Notes under the pieces: model-generated
The model's database searches: none
Seen by the model: the letters and a program-made list of their open reading frames with translations, nothing else
What the model was told of the DNA's origin: nothing
Shown: piece by piece, positions 52,801-61,418 of the stretch
Layout of the letters: each line of letters begins with the position of its first letter
Numbering within the stretch: the first letter of the stretch is position 1
NCBI RefSeq assembly: GCF_019973375.1
Contig: NZ_BPTV01000003.1
Location: 149,459-213,458, forward strand
DNA length: 64,000 nucleotides
DNA from: Prevotella lacticifex
GTDB lineage: Bacteria; Bacteroidota; Bacteroidia; Bacteroidales; Bacteroidaceae
Direction: 5' to 3'
Translations under genes and position numbers: made by a program

Positions 52801-53634
52801 GTCGCGCATTGCAGTGGCAGCCTGGTCTGACTCGTCAAACAATATTAATGTTTCCTTCTTCCTGTCAGGCAGGTTTAGGATGGAGAACTTCTCTGAAAGT
52901 ATTGGGTCAATGCCGTACATTGCCTTATGTACGGTCATCAGTAAAACTTTCTTGCTATTGTATGTTACCTGTGGATATACTTTTGCCAAGTGAGGAAATT
53001 GATGAATTATAGTATCGACGGACACACGTTTGTATTGCCCTGACTTTTCAAGCTGGTTCTTATAGATGTCAAAGAAGGCTCGAACCTGTTTCCTTACCCA
53101 ACTTTCGCCTTCGTCCACTTGTCCCTGAAGATAATCATTGTTAGTGTTGCTCTCATAAGTTTGTACTATTCCAGTCAGTCCTTCGAAAGTCTTCTTCAGC
53201 TTATTGTAAGCATAAGTCAATTGGTAAACATTCTGCCCTTTATGTTTTTGCTCGCCAATGGCATAGTTCATTTCGTTGAGAAGTTCTTCAAATGTCTTGT
53301 CCTTAATGGCTTCTCTTATGATGTCAGAGTTGTTCCTGATTATTATTACATCCTTTTCCCTTATCTTGCTTTCCTTTGTGTTGATGAACTTTTTAATTTC
53401 ATCATTCATGGCATCAACGAGCTTGTTCTGCACACAAAGGATGATAATCCGTTTGAAATACTGTGGATAATACTCGCACGTAAGCTTCCCTATGGTATAT
53501 GATTTTCCTCCTCCGGTTGCTATATCACATACATGCAGCCCGAAGGTCGTGTATCCTTCGAATATGTGTTCAACAAATTCAGCTAATAGCTGCTTTGGGG
53601 ACGGATGATTCTCTTTATCCATAGGTGTTGACAT
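49828..53634 (-). CDS. SF2-type helicase fused to PD-(D/E)xK-like nuclease
   Basis: 1268 residues. Helicase: Walker A VCDIATGGGKSYTIGK at ~35-50, motif II LILFDESDQAAT at ~270, motif VI VVEQAIGRLCRTRNKPRT at ~960; the last is of the DinG/XPD style. A long insertion separates motifs II and VI. The C-terminal ~130 residues have EEAFLALVYEYTDCKEGQ and YELADFVLKNEDGTNRIAFDVKNRDP, the D-xn-DxK core of a restriction-like nuclease. It starts 15 bases after the Myb-like gene and overlaps the next gene, so it is the centre of the cluster. Expected to unwind and cut nucleic acid; substrate unknown. Confidence 0.8.
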   Translation of the reverse strand: MSTPMDKENHPSPKQLLAEFVEHIFEGYTTFGLHVCDIATGGGKSYTIGKLTCEYYPQYFKRIIILCVQNKLVDAMNDEIKKFINTKESKIREKDVIIIRNNSDIIREAIKDKTFEELLNEMNYAIGEQKHKGQNVYQLTYAYNKLKKTFEGLTGIVQTYESNTNNDYLQGQVDEGESWVRKQVRAFFDIYKNQLEKSGQYKRVSVDTIIHQFPHLAKVYPQVTYNSKKVLLMTVHKAMYGIDPILSEKFSILNLPDRKKETLILFDESDQAATAMRDTIIDQAIKNSVGNRKYSKGYNGFLQYKELISNPGQIAKGYYNGKLYKAIEWAKSIISTNWKRIWDDIHSYNSIFLDKDEDLEDYRRGVFFSGPAIRLNVSQADAKGFAYICYREGDRHLTLVHSENKDALDMQFKKVIPLDLFLSTITNSITAVKAQFRKVVHEAYENSIKEFEKEDKDTANNVKTSHQYLGYPTMEREIHTLFSRFESSSERMFEQQLNEYITNRKNMIIKIGDKEKKLPDYSVYSQGVQLYQEEIDGMDNQHRVRLSCREITTTPEKIIVDLVNNGNTCIVLCSATASSMSVVSNLDVKYLKQTLGNQMNSLSSDDKKEFDRLVDSTYPSDHKIEIIPLDKFDFTGEKRTNHLSLPVKYKEMFSKEAQEKGLPEKWFILTRRILEKSNFENNYKNITYQFYRLFQFIEAYSFFIDHGEIHSMLFFQNRRGDRPVDRQQIEVLSCLVDGSFTDMKSEFDDDLPDDWENKHIRITKDWEEVETNILSDLSNDQDAKIMLVAAYGSFKAGANMQYTIPAGADYVSGDDWETDESKKKKDWDAIYVQSPTTYLMMNEDGNETTFEKSLYHAMLSLMMLYWRGCLSKKEVVGWLNQALSNKFYFTEKNNPGIAKDKAAWAQTVVEQAIGRLCRTRNKPRTTYILYDREMEKFFDKTNLDKSLTKEFRTLANYILEHRDIDNIIGSEDSDEVVRCNDANTAMELLKRLRTMALRYTVHDVDSDEDGDEEEGNVSYNTRIAQEMNQSYKHTIIRKPVIDSLDELKNEDKQLTFITKCYGDWNQEEDGGYTFAFADKRICPLDKGRNYTISPSKVHLDILMKNDIIRRYFEQNGYATNWKKGKYILHPEILTSEYAGEIGEEAFLALVYEYTDCKEGQISHLEGKDYELADFVLKNEDGTNRIAFDVKNRDPKGEQYDALGDMPTSEKRRIKQQRLHCNLITVNMIEIKKVALDETREMPGLIDMEGQIIPQNIERLKILINGKKN

Positions 53635-53649
53635 TATTAAAAGTGATTA

Positions 53650-54117
53650 TTATTGGTTGAGCGGCTTTGCGTATATTAGGAAGCGAATAGAATCAAACAG
53701 ACTTGAAAAGGTATAATTCCTTAACCTATTAGTGTCTTTATCCTTGCAGATTGCGCACAACCGTGAGGTAATACTGTTGGTTGACCTTCCCAACCGCTTT
53801 GCCATCTCGTCGTAGCTCATCTTGACTTCCTTAAACATATGTATGAGGTCCTTGTCGTCTTTCTCTGTCCATTTGACATTATTGTTGGGGAAAATATCTG
53901 ATTTGGGTTTCGTGCCGTCATCATCGAACAACCTCACACCACTGTCTAATCGGGATATTTCGCGAGCATGTAAAAAAACCGCGTTAATAGTTCTTTTAGG
54001 CTTGAAGCTTTCGGCTATCTCATAGAATGGTTTTTGAGCCTTGGCCATTTCCTTGAGTTTCTGATTTTCCTCGGCCGTCCAAGGTTCGCCACTGTAAATC
54101 TTTCCTTTGTAGTACAT
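53650..54117 (-). CDS. Double Myb/SANT-like DNA-binding protein
   Basis: 155 residues. Two helix-turn-helix units of the Myb/SANT kind: WTAEENQKLKEMAKAQKPFY with RTINAVFLHA (residues ~13-55), and WTEKDDKDLIHMFKEVKMSY with RLGRSTNSITSRLCAI (~85-125). Linker between. There is no catalytic domain. It lies directly before the helicase-nuclease (15 bases), so it probably gives the operon a DNA-recognition or autoregulatory component. Confidence 0.75.
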   Translation of the reverse strand: MYYKGKIYSGEPWTAEENQKLKEMAKAQKPFYEIAESFKPKRTINAVFLHAREISRLDSGVRLFDDDGTKPKSDIFPNNNVKWTEKDDKDLIHMFKEVKMSYDEMAKRLGRSTNSITSRLCAICKDKDTNRLRNYTFSSLFDSIRFLIYAKPLNQ

Positions 54118-54190
54118 GTGATTTAGTTTTGATATGTTGTTGTCACTTTTGCAAAATTAGGAATAAAATGCCGTATATGCAAGTTTACTG

Positions 54191-54778
54191 TTAGAATTGT
54201 TCAAAGTAAAATATGAAATTCTTCTCTTTATCCAATTCTTTTGCAAGTAATGGACGGAAGTGTTTGAGGCTTTTGTTTGACTTCAAACTATTGCAACGTT
54301 GACAGGCTGCATAGCAGTTGGCTAAAGCCTTTGTTCCACCCTGAACCTTAGGCACAATGTGGTCGATTGTCATGGTGTTCTCAGTCAATGAGGTTCCACA
54401 GTAGGCACAATGACCATTGGTCTTGGCAAGGACTTTCTGCTTCTTTGTTAATTTGGCAGGACTTGTAGTTGATTTGGGGGATTGAGTTGCTTCTTCAAAC
54501 TCTATACGGACAAACAAATTGGGAACAATCCAGCACTTCGTATCTGTGAAGATATTCTCAACTCCCATGGGAAGTACTGAGAAATCAACAAGGCTTACCT
54601 GCTCATCTCCTGTATTTATCTTATCAATGACTGTCTTGATGGCAGACAGCGATAAGTAATCATCGTCGCCGCCCTTGTAGACACATGGCAAAATGATTTT
54701 GTCGCCATCATGCCTGATGCCACTTATTATCAGCCTGTCGATAGTATCAAATTCCTTGCATATTCGTTCTGTATCCAT
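54191..54778 (-). CDS. HNH endonuclease
   Basis: About 195 residues from MDTERICKEFDTID. The C-terminal third is an HNH domain: LAKTNGHCAYCGTSLTENTM, then TIDHIVPKVQGGTKALANCY and CQRCNSLKSNKSL, with the two CxxC metal pairs and the His/Asn. The N-terminal 110 residues are unfamiliar. IS-A9 copy 3 sits 22 bases before this start and reading continues into it, so the promoter, or even the true N-terminus, may have been lost. A 73-base gap leads to the Myb-like gene. Confidence 0.85.
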   Translation of the reverse strand: MDTERICKEFDTIDRLIISGIRHDGDKIILPCVYKGGDDDYLSLSAIKTVIDKINTGDEQVSLVDFSVLPMGVENIFTDTKCWIVPNLFVRIEFEEATQSPKSTTSPAKLTKKQKVLAKTNGHCAYCGTSLTENTMTIDHIVPKVQGGTKALANCYAACQRCNSLKSNKSLKHFRPLLAKELDKEKNFIFYFEQF

Positions 54779-54815
54779 AGCTATAGCTTTGCTTACAAAG
54801 TAGGCTGTCAAAAAT

Positions 54816-56198
54816 TTAAGCCGTTTTTCGTTTCTTACTTTTGAGGTCCAACATTCTCCTTACTTGCCAATTGTCAAGCAGAGTCATTTCTTTCCAATCC
54901 TTTATATCAGCCATTCTCACGCATTCCATTTTCTCCTTGAAGTCAATCTTTCTTCTCTTTTTGCTGTCCGTAACTTTTCCGTACAGAGGCAAGGCCAGAA
55001 CTATGGGCGTTATCCCACAGTGTTTGTTTTTCGGCTGTATGCTTTTATAAACGCCGAAAGTTGATTCTATGATATCCGACGTGATGTTGTGGCATTCGTC
55101 CTTTGATTTAAGAAGGGCGCACTCTTCATTTATGTAACGCCTTATGGCACGACCGACTCTTTTGCATCCTTCTGCTATTTCGTCCTTCCGCAACAGATTG
55201 ATCCAGATGTAATCCTTGCAGTACTTTGCAGAGGTATGCGAAAGACCTTCTTTCTTTACTTTCGTGAATACAACGTCAACTGTTTCCATTACATGGTAGA
55301 GCTCTGTAACTAGCTCCTTATAGTCAAGCACAAACGTATAGGCAGCCTTCTGGCTTTCGCCAAGATCGTCATAGACTTGGAGTATGGCCCAAGCCCATTC
55401 CACCCACTTTGACATATTCATGAACCTCGATATGGTCCGTAACTTTGGCGGGAGCAGATATGCGTTAGCGGTAAGCTGATATGACAATCTCTTCTTGTTC
55501 ATTATATCCATAAATTCCTTGAAATCAGTTCTTTCCTTGTATTCGTCCTCAAGAATAAGACCAATCGTGTGACTGATGTCTCGATGGCGCGGGACATCAG
55601 CTAACTCTGCTCCCTTCCTGAGATTATGCCCGTTGTCGCTGACAATATATTTTGGAGTCTTTCCGATTTTGTCCTTCAGTTTTATTATCTCCCTTTCTAC
55701 GTCTCCGGCTTTCCATGATGACGATACAGCCATTGCCAGCACCTCGACATCCCCATGCTTCAATGTCTTGCCCTCGTGCTGTGCTGGAGCTGCGAGAATA
55801 ACCAGCAACTTCTGACTTCCGACGGTGATACTCTCGTCTATAATGATAGAGTATTCCTTCCCTCTGAACTTATTACATGAGTCAAGATACTCTACGATAC
55901 CAGCCTTGAGCAGCCAATTCTCAATTGTCTGGTGTGATGGTATTACACCGAGGGCACCGCCGAGAAAGTCATTGAATAACTCCAATCCGTTGACGATTGA
56001 ACGAAATCCGCATCCCATGCGGATGTACATGCACACGGCCAAAGCTATCACTTCCGCCCAGAATGAGTGTCCTTTAACTGGCGTGAAAGCAAGTCGAACA
56101 ATTCCTCCGTCGTGTTCAGACTCAAACGACGTTTTTTTTTGAGCTCTGTATCCTTGGCCTTGCTCTCCTTCTTCAACTCCTTGTACTTGTCTTTCCAT
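54816..56198 (-). CDS. IS-A9 DDE transposase (copy 3)
   Basis: 460 codons, intact. It differs from copy 2 at one noticed residue (FRGKEYS rather than FRGTEYS) and matches copy 1 there. It is entered by -1 slippage on T9/A9 (plus strand 56132-56140) from the overlapping coiled-coil frame. Asp, Asp and Glu regions are as described for copy 2. Confidence 0.9.
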   Translation of the reverse strand: MERQVQGVEEGEQGQGYRAQKKTSFESEHDGGIVRLAFTPVKGHSFWAEVIALAVCMYIRMGCGFRSIVNGLELFNDFLGGALGVIPSHQTIENWLLKAGIVEYLDSCNKFRGKEYSIIIDESITVGSQKLLVILAAPAQHEGKTLKHGDVEVLAMAVSSSWKAGDVEREIIKLKDKIGKTPKYIVSDNGHNLRKGAELADVPRHRDISHTIGLILEDEYKERTDFKEFMDIMNKKRLSYQLTANAYLLPPKLRTISRFMNMSKWVEWAWAILQVYDDLGESQKAAYTFVLDYKELVTELYHVMETVDVVFTKVKKEGLSHTSAKYCKDYIWINLLRKDEIAEGCKRVGRAIRRYINEECALLKSKDECHNITSDIIESTFGVYKSIQPKNKHCGITPIVLALPLYGKVTDSKKRRKIDFKEKMECVRMADIKDWKEMTLLDNWQVRRMLDLKSKKRKTA

Positions 56199-56332
56199 TT
56201 TTTACTACTCTTGTCTTTAGCCATAATTGAAGCTTCTAATTTTTTAATCTTAGCCGATGCTGCCTTTTCCTTCTCGTTCTTCTTAGCGAGTAATGCTTCC
56301 AGTCTCTTTATTTTTGCACTTTCTTTTGTCAT
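56048..56332 (-). CDS. IS-A9 upstream coiled-coil frame (copy 3)
   Basis: 94 residues identical to the copy 2 frame. A -7-like sequence TACCTTTAC and AT-rich DNA precede it. Expected to be translated as the N-terminus of the fused transposase. Confidence 0.8.
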   Translation of the reverse strand: MTKESAKIKRLEALLAKKNEKEKAASAKIKKLEASIMAKDKSSKKWKDKYKELKKESKAKDTELKKKRRLSLNTTEELFDLLSRQLKDTHSGRK

Positions 56333-56675
56333 AATATTTTACTTTACATTGTTATATTTTCTATGTAAAGGTACTAATATTCAATGACTTATGCAAATTA
56401 TTAAAGTTAATATATACTATGAAATATGTTTATATAAGTTAAGAATAAATCCTTGTAAATCAAAAGCAATTATGAGTATAAAAACTGACTAAATTTTTGA
56501 CAGCCTACTCTTTAACTAAAGTTTCCCACTTGTTCAAAATGCCCATAAACAAGGGGTTTCTGAAAAGTTCAAATAGCAGGATGCCCATAAACAAAGTAGT
56601 TTAACAAGTGCTTAATAAATGTGAAAGGGCAAATGACCTTAAAAGGAGAAGTCCGATAATGCAATATTCTACTGC

Positions 56676-57308
56676 TCATAAAAAGTTTTTTGAAAAGTTA
56701 AAGATGCGCATACCCTTTGGGAAAGCCTTTTTATAAAGGGGTTCTCCAAGTGGGAAACTATAGCTCTTTAAGAACAACTCCGTTAATTGTTCTTCTGTCT
56801 CTGGGATAAGCTTTTTGCACTCTACAATCTGCCCACTATTAACGGATTCTTCTGTCGGGCAGCTTATTGAAAAATAGAAAGCCATTTCCTTTATCTGCTC
56901 CCAAAGATCTTTTCTCTCATCAAACGTGAGACATGTAAGCCATACGTCTCTTTCGCTATGCTTATGAAAGCGTTGGTTGTTGTGACATACAAGTGAGGGC
57001 TCGTCGTATAACCACACATAACCGTCATCAAGATAATTGCCTATTTCAGAATTCACCTCTTTGGACAAAAATATTTCATCATCTTTACTCAGGGTTTTGC
57101 CCAACTTAACGTAGTATACTTCTTTGATTTCCTTTGGCAAATAATGGAAATGGAGACCATATGTCAAGAATATGTCTTTTATGGCCTCGTAATTGTCGTT
57201 AAGAAAGTTGTTGATTTTTTCATTCCACTTCTTCTCTGTATAGACTACATTGGAATATGTAGAATAAACTTTTGGTGGATATACACATCTGAATGTTCTG
57301 TCTCGCAT
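56676..57308 (-). CDS. Unknown protein
   Basis: About 210 residues from MRDRTFRCVYPPKVYSTYSN. Soluble, rich in aromatic and charged residues (YGLHFHYLPKEIKEVYYVKL; YVWLYDEPSLVCHNNQRFHK; SERDVWLTCLTFDERKDLWE). No signal, no membrane segment and no motif I can name. It lies between IS-A9 copy 3 and the DUF1810 gene on the same strand, within the accessory block, and could belong to the cluster interrupted by the IS. Start 57308 is preferred to an ATG 24 bases upstream on general grounds only. Confidence 0.65.
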   Translation of the reverse strand: MRDRTFRCVYPPKVYSTYSNVVYTEKKWNEKINNFLNDNYEAIKDIFLTYGLHFHYLPKEIKEVYYVKLGKTLSKDDEIFLSKEVNSEIGNYLDDGYVWLYDEPSLVCHNNQRFHKHSERDVWLTCLTFDERKDLWEQIKEMAFYFSISCPTEESVNSGQIVECKKLIPETEEQLTELFLKSYSFPLGEPLYKKAFPKGMRIFNFSKNFL

Positions 57309-57464
57309 TTTATTTATATTTAGATGTTGCAAACATAGAATAATAATCCCAAATCATGAAGCAAATATATAGTGTAATGCTACACTATCCCAATCTTCAT
57401 AGCGACGCCAATATAATGCCTTACCTATTTTAAGTTGTTGATTGAGGTTTTCTCTGTAAATATT

Positions 57465-58382
57465 TCAATACTGCCATGGTTTCTTTATCAAGGAAGTATT
57501 GTAGATGAGATCGCTGATATAGTCGTTGAAAGGCTTGGTAGTGCGCAGGAAGTCGATTTCATTCATGAGGATGTCGGCAACGTCCTGTGGATTGGTATAG
57601 TGATAAATGTCATCCAGTTTATTCGCTTTATAGCAGTCTTTCAACTTCTGCTGTGACGGTTCGTCATTGTTCTTTACCGCTTCGTCGAAGCAGTCATTAA
57701 TGATGTTGCGGCATAATGAGCCCCATGATGATATAATCCCTTCGGTGCGGTAATTGCTGAAGATGTCGCGCTTGTTGACTAGATACCAGCAGACAAGGTC
57801 ATTGAGGTTCTCGCCTTTGGTGTACATCTCAATGAGGGTTGCTGCACGGCGGTCTAAAGTCATTTCGTCGGACTCGGCAACGTTGCTTTCGAAGAAGGTT
57901 CGCGGGTTGATTTTGATGCCATACTTCTCGAAGGGATTGCTCTCGAAATATTCCTTGTCCTTTGCAATCATCTTGAGGGTTCTTTGGTCGCGCTCCCCAT
58001 TGTAGAAGCTGCTGAGGGTGTCTTCGAAGATGTCATGCGGACTAACGACATCGAAGAGCGTCATGCAGGACTTCACTTTCATGGCATCGACAGGACCAAG
58101 GATTTCCTCAATATCGGTGTTTACGTCATAAGCGTCAGTCAGAAGTGTGTGGGTTATCTCCATGAGACGCTTCTTTAATATTGGATGCTCGAAGTAGGCA
58201 TGTGCCTCATAGAGCGACTCTATGCCATACTTCTGTGATAATGGACTGAATCCCAGTCCACGCATCTGTGGGAATATCCACCATATCCAATGTCCGGATT
58301 TATAGCCGGACTTTATCTCTTTCAGTGCCTCGTCATAATATGACTCATGAGGCGCAAGGAAACGTTCTACATTCTGGTGCAT
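57465..58382 (-). CDS. DUF1810 domain protein with C-terminal extension
   Basis: 305 residues. Residues 1-145 are DUF1810: VERFLAPHESYYDEALKEIK, SGHWIWWIFPQMRGLGFSPL, YGIESLYEAHAYFEHPILKK and LGPVDAMKVKSCMTLFDVV. The family has been linked computationally to ADP-ribose/NAD-related processes, without proof. The remaining 160 residues (EMTLDRRAATLIEMYTKGEN; LNDLVCWYLVNKRDIFSNYR) are an unusual addition that I do not recognise. It follows the IS-split gene by two bases and was probably co-transcribed with it. Confidence 0.8.
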   Translation of the reverse strand: MHQNVERFLAPHESYYDEALKEIKSGYKSGHWIWWIFPQMRGLGFSPLSQKYGIESLYEAHAYFEHPILKKRLMEITHTLLTDAYDVNTDIEEILGPVDAMKVKSCMTLFDVVSPHDIFEDTLSSFYNGERDQRTLKMIAKDKEYFESNPFEKYGIKINPRTFFESNVAESDEMTLDRRAATLIEMYTKGENLNDLVCWYLVNKRDIFSNYRTEGIISSWGSLCRNIINDCFDEAVKNNDEPSQQKLKDCYKANKLDDIYHYTNPQDVADILMNEIDFLRTTKPFNDYISDLIYNTSLIKKPWQY

Positions 58383-58691
58383 AGTTACTTTAATTTAAGT
58401 TGTGTGAGGATTTTGTCGTAGTTGTCATCTCCGAGATTCTTTTGTGTCAAGTACTGGTTAATTGGATGCGGATTGACTATTGTTCTTTCTTGTGGAAGAG
58501 AATCCCCCATTAATTCCTTCCATTTGTCTTTTCCTCTCATTACAACGAATAGAGGCTTTTGAGGTTGGTCTTTTGCCAATTCAAGAACATTCTTTGTAAA
58601 TTCTTGAGATGGCAGGAACTTGTCCCTATTGTTGTATTTTGCAAAGCTGTCTGGATATTCTTCGGAGGTGTAACCATTCAGTTGTACTAAT

Positions 58692-60128
58692 CAATGGTTC
58701 GGTAAGAAAACCGCCTCCATCAAAGTTTATTTAACGTGTTGATTATTAGATACTTATCAATAATAAAGTTTAACATTATGATAAGATTAATTATGACATA
58801 AAATAGTGGCTATATCGTTGATTTTCAGTAACTTTATAGTTGAAAAAATAATGAAGTTATATGACAAATCAAGAAGATATAAGCCACTATATGGGACTTG
58901 CAAAGGATACTCTCCTCGCAACTTGTGCAAAGGTACGAAAAAATCTTCAGGATCTTTTCCCTGAGATCATGATTCTTTTGCTGGTCATGAGAAAAAAGAA
59001 TTTTACGCAGATGGCGAAGTACGGTAAACACAACGAGCACACATACAGAAGTGCCTTCAGGAAAGGCATCGACTGGTGTGTCTATAATACAAAGCTCATC
59101 AGGGAACTTTTTGACACAGAGAATGACCTGCTTGCTGTGGCAATAGACCAGAGCTATATCCGTAAGGCCGGGAAAAAGACTTATGGCATCGGCAATTACT
59201 GGTCCGGATGTGCACAGGCCGTCAAGCACGGCTGTGAGATTACCCTGCTGGCCATCGTCAATGCGACACAGAAAGACGCGATGGCCTTCCGGGCAATACA
59301 GACGCCTGGTAAAGCTGACGGACGCAAGATGTCGCTTACAGACTTCTACATCAAACAAGTCAAGAAGTACTCCAAGAGAATGCAGAGGATTACCCATAAC
59401 ATGGTAGGTGATGCGGCGTTCTCTACTAAGCACTTCACCGACAGCATGGTAGAGTTAGGTTTCACATTCGTCAGCCGTCTGAGAAAGGACACAGCGGTCA
59501 GATATCTGTACGCAGGTAAGAAGACGGGGAAGAGAGGCCGGCCGAAGACATTTGACGGATACATTGACTTTGAGAGTCCGGATTTGGACAGAATGCAGAA
59601 GATCGACAGTCTGAGTGGTGATGATGGTGAGTACTATACAATAGTTGCAAATGTGAAATGCCTCAAGCGGAATGTCAGACTGGTGGTATGGTATCCAGAG
59701 GGTCTCGCCCGGGTTAAGAGCGGCGGTTACCGTCTATATTACTCAACTGACAAGGACATGAGCGGAGAGGATACCATGGCCATTTATCATGCCAGGTTCC
59801 AAGAGGAATATCTTTTCCGCGACGGCAAACAGTTTACCGGCCTGCAGGACTGTCAGGCCAGAAGCAAAAAGAAACTGCACTTTGCTTACAACGCCGCGCT
59901 CGCCGCAATCAATACAGCAAAGGTGGCAATGGCACGTGATGACAAATACAAGGGTATGTCTTTAGCGTCATATAGTATGCTGATGCACAACATGTTCATA
60001 TATCGAAGAATTATCGAAGTGTCAGGTATCAAACTTGACAAGAAGAAAAATAATCTCATCTTAAAAGACTTGCGGGCTCTATCGGAGGCCGCTGCTTAAA
60101 AGATGGGGCAAATATTAACGAAGTATTG
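58692..60128 (+). mobile_element. IS4-like insertion sequence
   Basis: 1437 bp with imperfect ends (CAATggTTCGgTAA at the left, CAATacTTCGtTAA read inward from the right). The 6-bp duplication ACTAAT (58686-58691 and 60129-60134) is supported by the exact restoration of the split gene's reading frame. Confidence 0.85.
58861..60099 (+). CDS. IS4-like transposase
   Basis: 412 residues. First Asp in LLAVAIDQSYIRKAGKKT, second in HNMVGDAAFSTKHF, Glu in HARFQEEYLFRDGKQFTGL followed by QDCQARS, the layout of a common Bacteroides/Prevotella IS4-superfamily transposase. The middle has a basic stretch (GKKTGKRGRPKTFDGY). Frame complete. Confidence 0.92.
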   Translation: MTNQEDISHYMGLAKDTLLATCAKVRKNLQDLFPEIMILLLVMRKKNFTQMAKYGKHNEHTYRSAFRKGIDWCVYNTKLIRELFDTENDLLAVAIDQSYIRKAGKKTYGIGNYWSGCAQAVKHGCEITLLAIVNATQKDAMAFRAIQTPGKADGRKMSLTDFYIKQVKKYSKRMQRITHNMVGDAAFSTKHFTDSMVELGFTFVSRLRKDTAVRYLYAGKKTGKRGRPKTFDGYIDFESPDLDRMQKIDSLSGDDGEYYTIVANVKCLKRNVRLVVWYPEGLARVKSGGYRLYYSTDKDMSGEDTMAIYHARFQEEYLFRDGKQFTGLQDCQARSKKKLHFAYNAALAAINTAKVAMARDDKYKGMSLASYSMLMHNMFIYRRIIEVSGIKLDKKKNNLILKDLRALSEAAA

Positions 60129-60755
60129 ACTAATGCAAAGTGCTTATAAAAGCCTTGCTCATCTTCTGTGTTAAGCTCCTTTTGGTATGTAGAGAGTAAT
60201 TCTTTTAGCGAGTTTACCCAATACATGTCTGAAAGGAGTTTTACACCGATACTCGACATTAGGCAGTCGGACTCAAGTCTCAGGGACTTCTCCTTTTCTT
60301 CACATATTTCTCTTATGCTTTCAGGAGAAAGAATCGTAGGAAGCCATTTGTTTATGTGCTCTACATATCCGGGATTCTTGGACAATATGATTATATCTGC
60401 CTTGAAAGGATTGCCCCAGAAAGGCTCAGGAGGAACTTCTAATATCAGTCTTCTTCTATTCTCTTCGGGATGATTGTCATTGTACTTTCGAATAATGTCT
60501 TCTTCACCTTCGAAAATGTATTTGCCACTCTTGTCCCAAAGAACATTGACATTTAGCTTAGCCCAGCCATTATGCTTTTTAAGTTCTTGTATGGTTCTGT
60601 AAGTTGCCATAGCTGTGATTTTTAATTCATTGGACAAAGATAGTGCAAACCGAAGACAATACAAAATAAGTTTGCTTCTTTTTATTGTTGAGGTGCAGCC
60701 TATCTTATAGAAAGATAGCACTATTTGACGGAATTAGCAATTATTTATTTGATTA

Positions 60756-61003
60756 TCAAAAATCTTTCTTCGAAATTTGTCGGTAGAAAGTATTAAAAGA
60801 GTTTATAATCTCGTTTCTGACTTTACGAAAGACTGACAGCTTTTCCTCTTCACTGCCTTTTGCCATTGCTGGATCGGTGAAGCCAAGGTGAAGGCGTTGA
60901 CCAACTTTGCCGCTAAAAACAGGGCATGTTTCTCTTGCATGGTCACAGACGGTTATGACGTAATTCCAACTTTTGCTTTCATATTCTTTTATGTCGTGAT
61001 TTG
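60756..61003 (-). pseudogene. Arsenate reductase fragment (thioredoxin-coupled type)
   Basis: About 80 codons of the C-terminal half: [53 protein letters not shown] and [11 protein letters not shown]. This is the low-molecular-weight-phosphatase-like ArsC family. The N-terminal CxxxxxR active-site loop is missing; similarity stops near 61003, where a plus-strand fragment of another gene begins. Non-functional. Confidence 0.85.
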
Positions 61004-61367
61004 TTCGCGGAAGCTGTTCCTCAAACACGGGGAGAAGGCGCAGTTCAAGCATCTTGAGAATATTGATGTTGACCTGTATGATGAGATGGAGATTCTTTCT
61101 GATTTCCTGTATTCCGATGCGGGAACTGAGGAAGAGCGTAAGGACCGGTCTGACAGAATAGCCGGGGCGTATGCTGAATACCAGCACAGCAAGCGGACTC
61201 CTTCTGATGCCAGAATCATGCAGAAGGCAATTGACAAGATATGTCCTTATGACCTTACTGACTATAAGGTCGTATTCCCAGCTGAGCTGAAGCGGGACGT
61301 ACTTGATGATAATTACCTTGACTGGGTTGCCATCGAAAATGAACAGAACGCTGACAACTATCATAAA
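61004..61367 (+). pseudogene. Unknown gene fragment, 3' part
   Basis: About 120 codons of regular, charged sequence ([60 protein letters not shown]) that begins at the arsC junction and runs without a stop into a terminator. The 5' part is missing, and the natural stop seems to have been lost near NEQN. Family not recognised. Confidence 0.5.
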
Positions 61368-61400
61368 GGGACTGTCTTTGGGGCAGTCCTTTTTGTTTTT
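61365..61400. terminator. Terminator
   Basis: AAAGGGACTG/CAGTCCTTTTT stem with a short loop and T tract. It serves the plus-strand fragment and may also stop the convergent lipoprotein gene. Confidence 0.75.
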
Positions 61401-61418
61401 GTATTTGATTTTTGTTTA

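Larger units (their letters stand above)
54801..56507 (-). mobile_element. IS-A9 copy 3, complete
   Basis: 1707 bp with the same 18-bp ends (54801-54818 and 56490-56507) and near-identical sequence to copy 2. The flanks (GCTTACAAAG left, CTCTTTAACT right) show no 9-bp duplication, which points to recombination or deletion between IS copies after insertion. Confidence 0.95.
58385..60610 (-). pseudogene. UDG-like gene split by an IS
   Basis: Joining 60610-60129 to 58685-58385, without the IS and one 6-bp duplication, gives a single frame of about 260 residues: MATYRTIQELKKHNGWAKLN to HFALV-QLNGYTSEEYPDSF and a natural stop. Two features recall the uracil-DNA glycosylase superfamily: WGNPFKADIIILSKNPGY (place of the catalytic G-Q-D-P-Y loop) and NPHPINQY (place of H-P-S-P). 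The resemblance is by eye only. Both halves are otherwise undamaged, so the insertion is recent. Confidence 0.75.
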
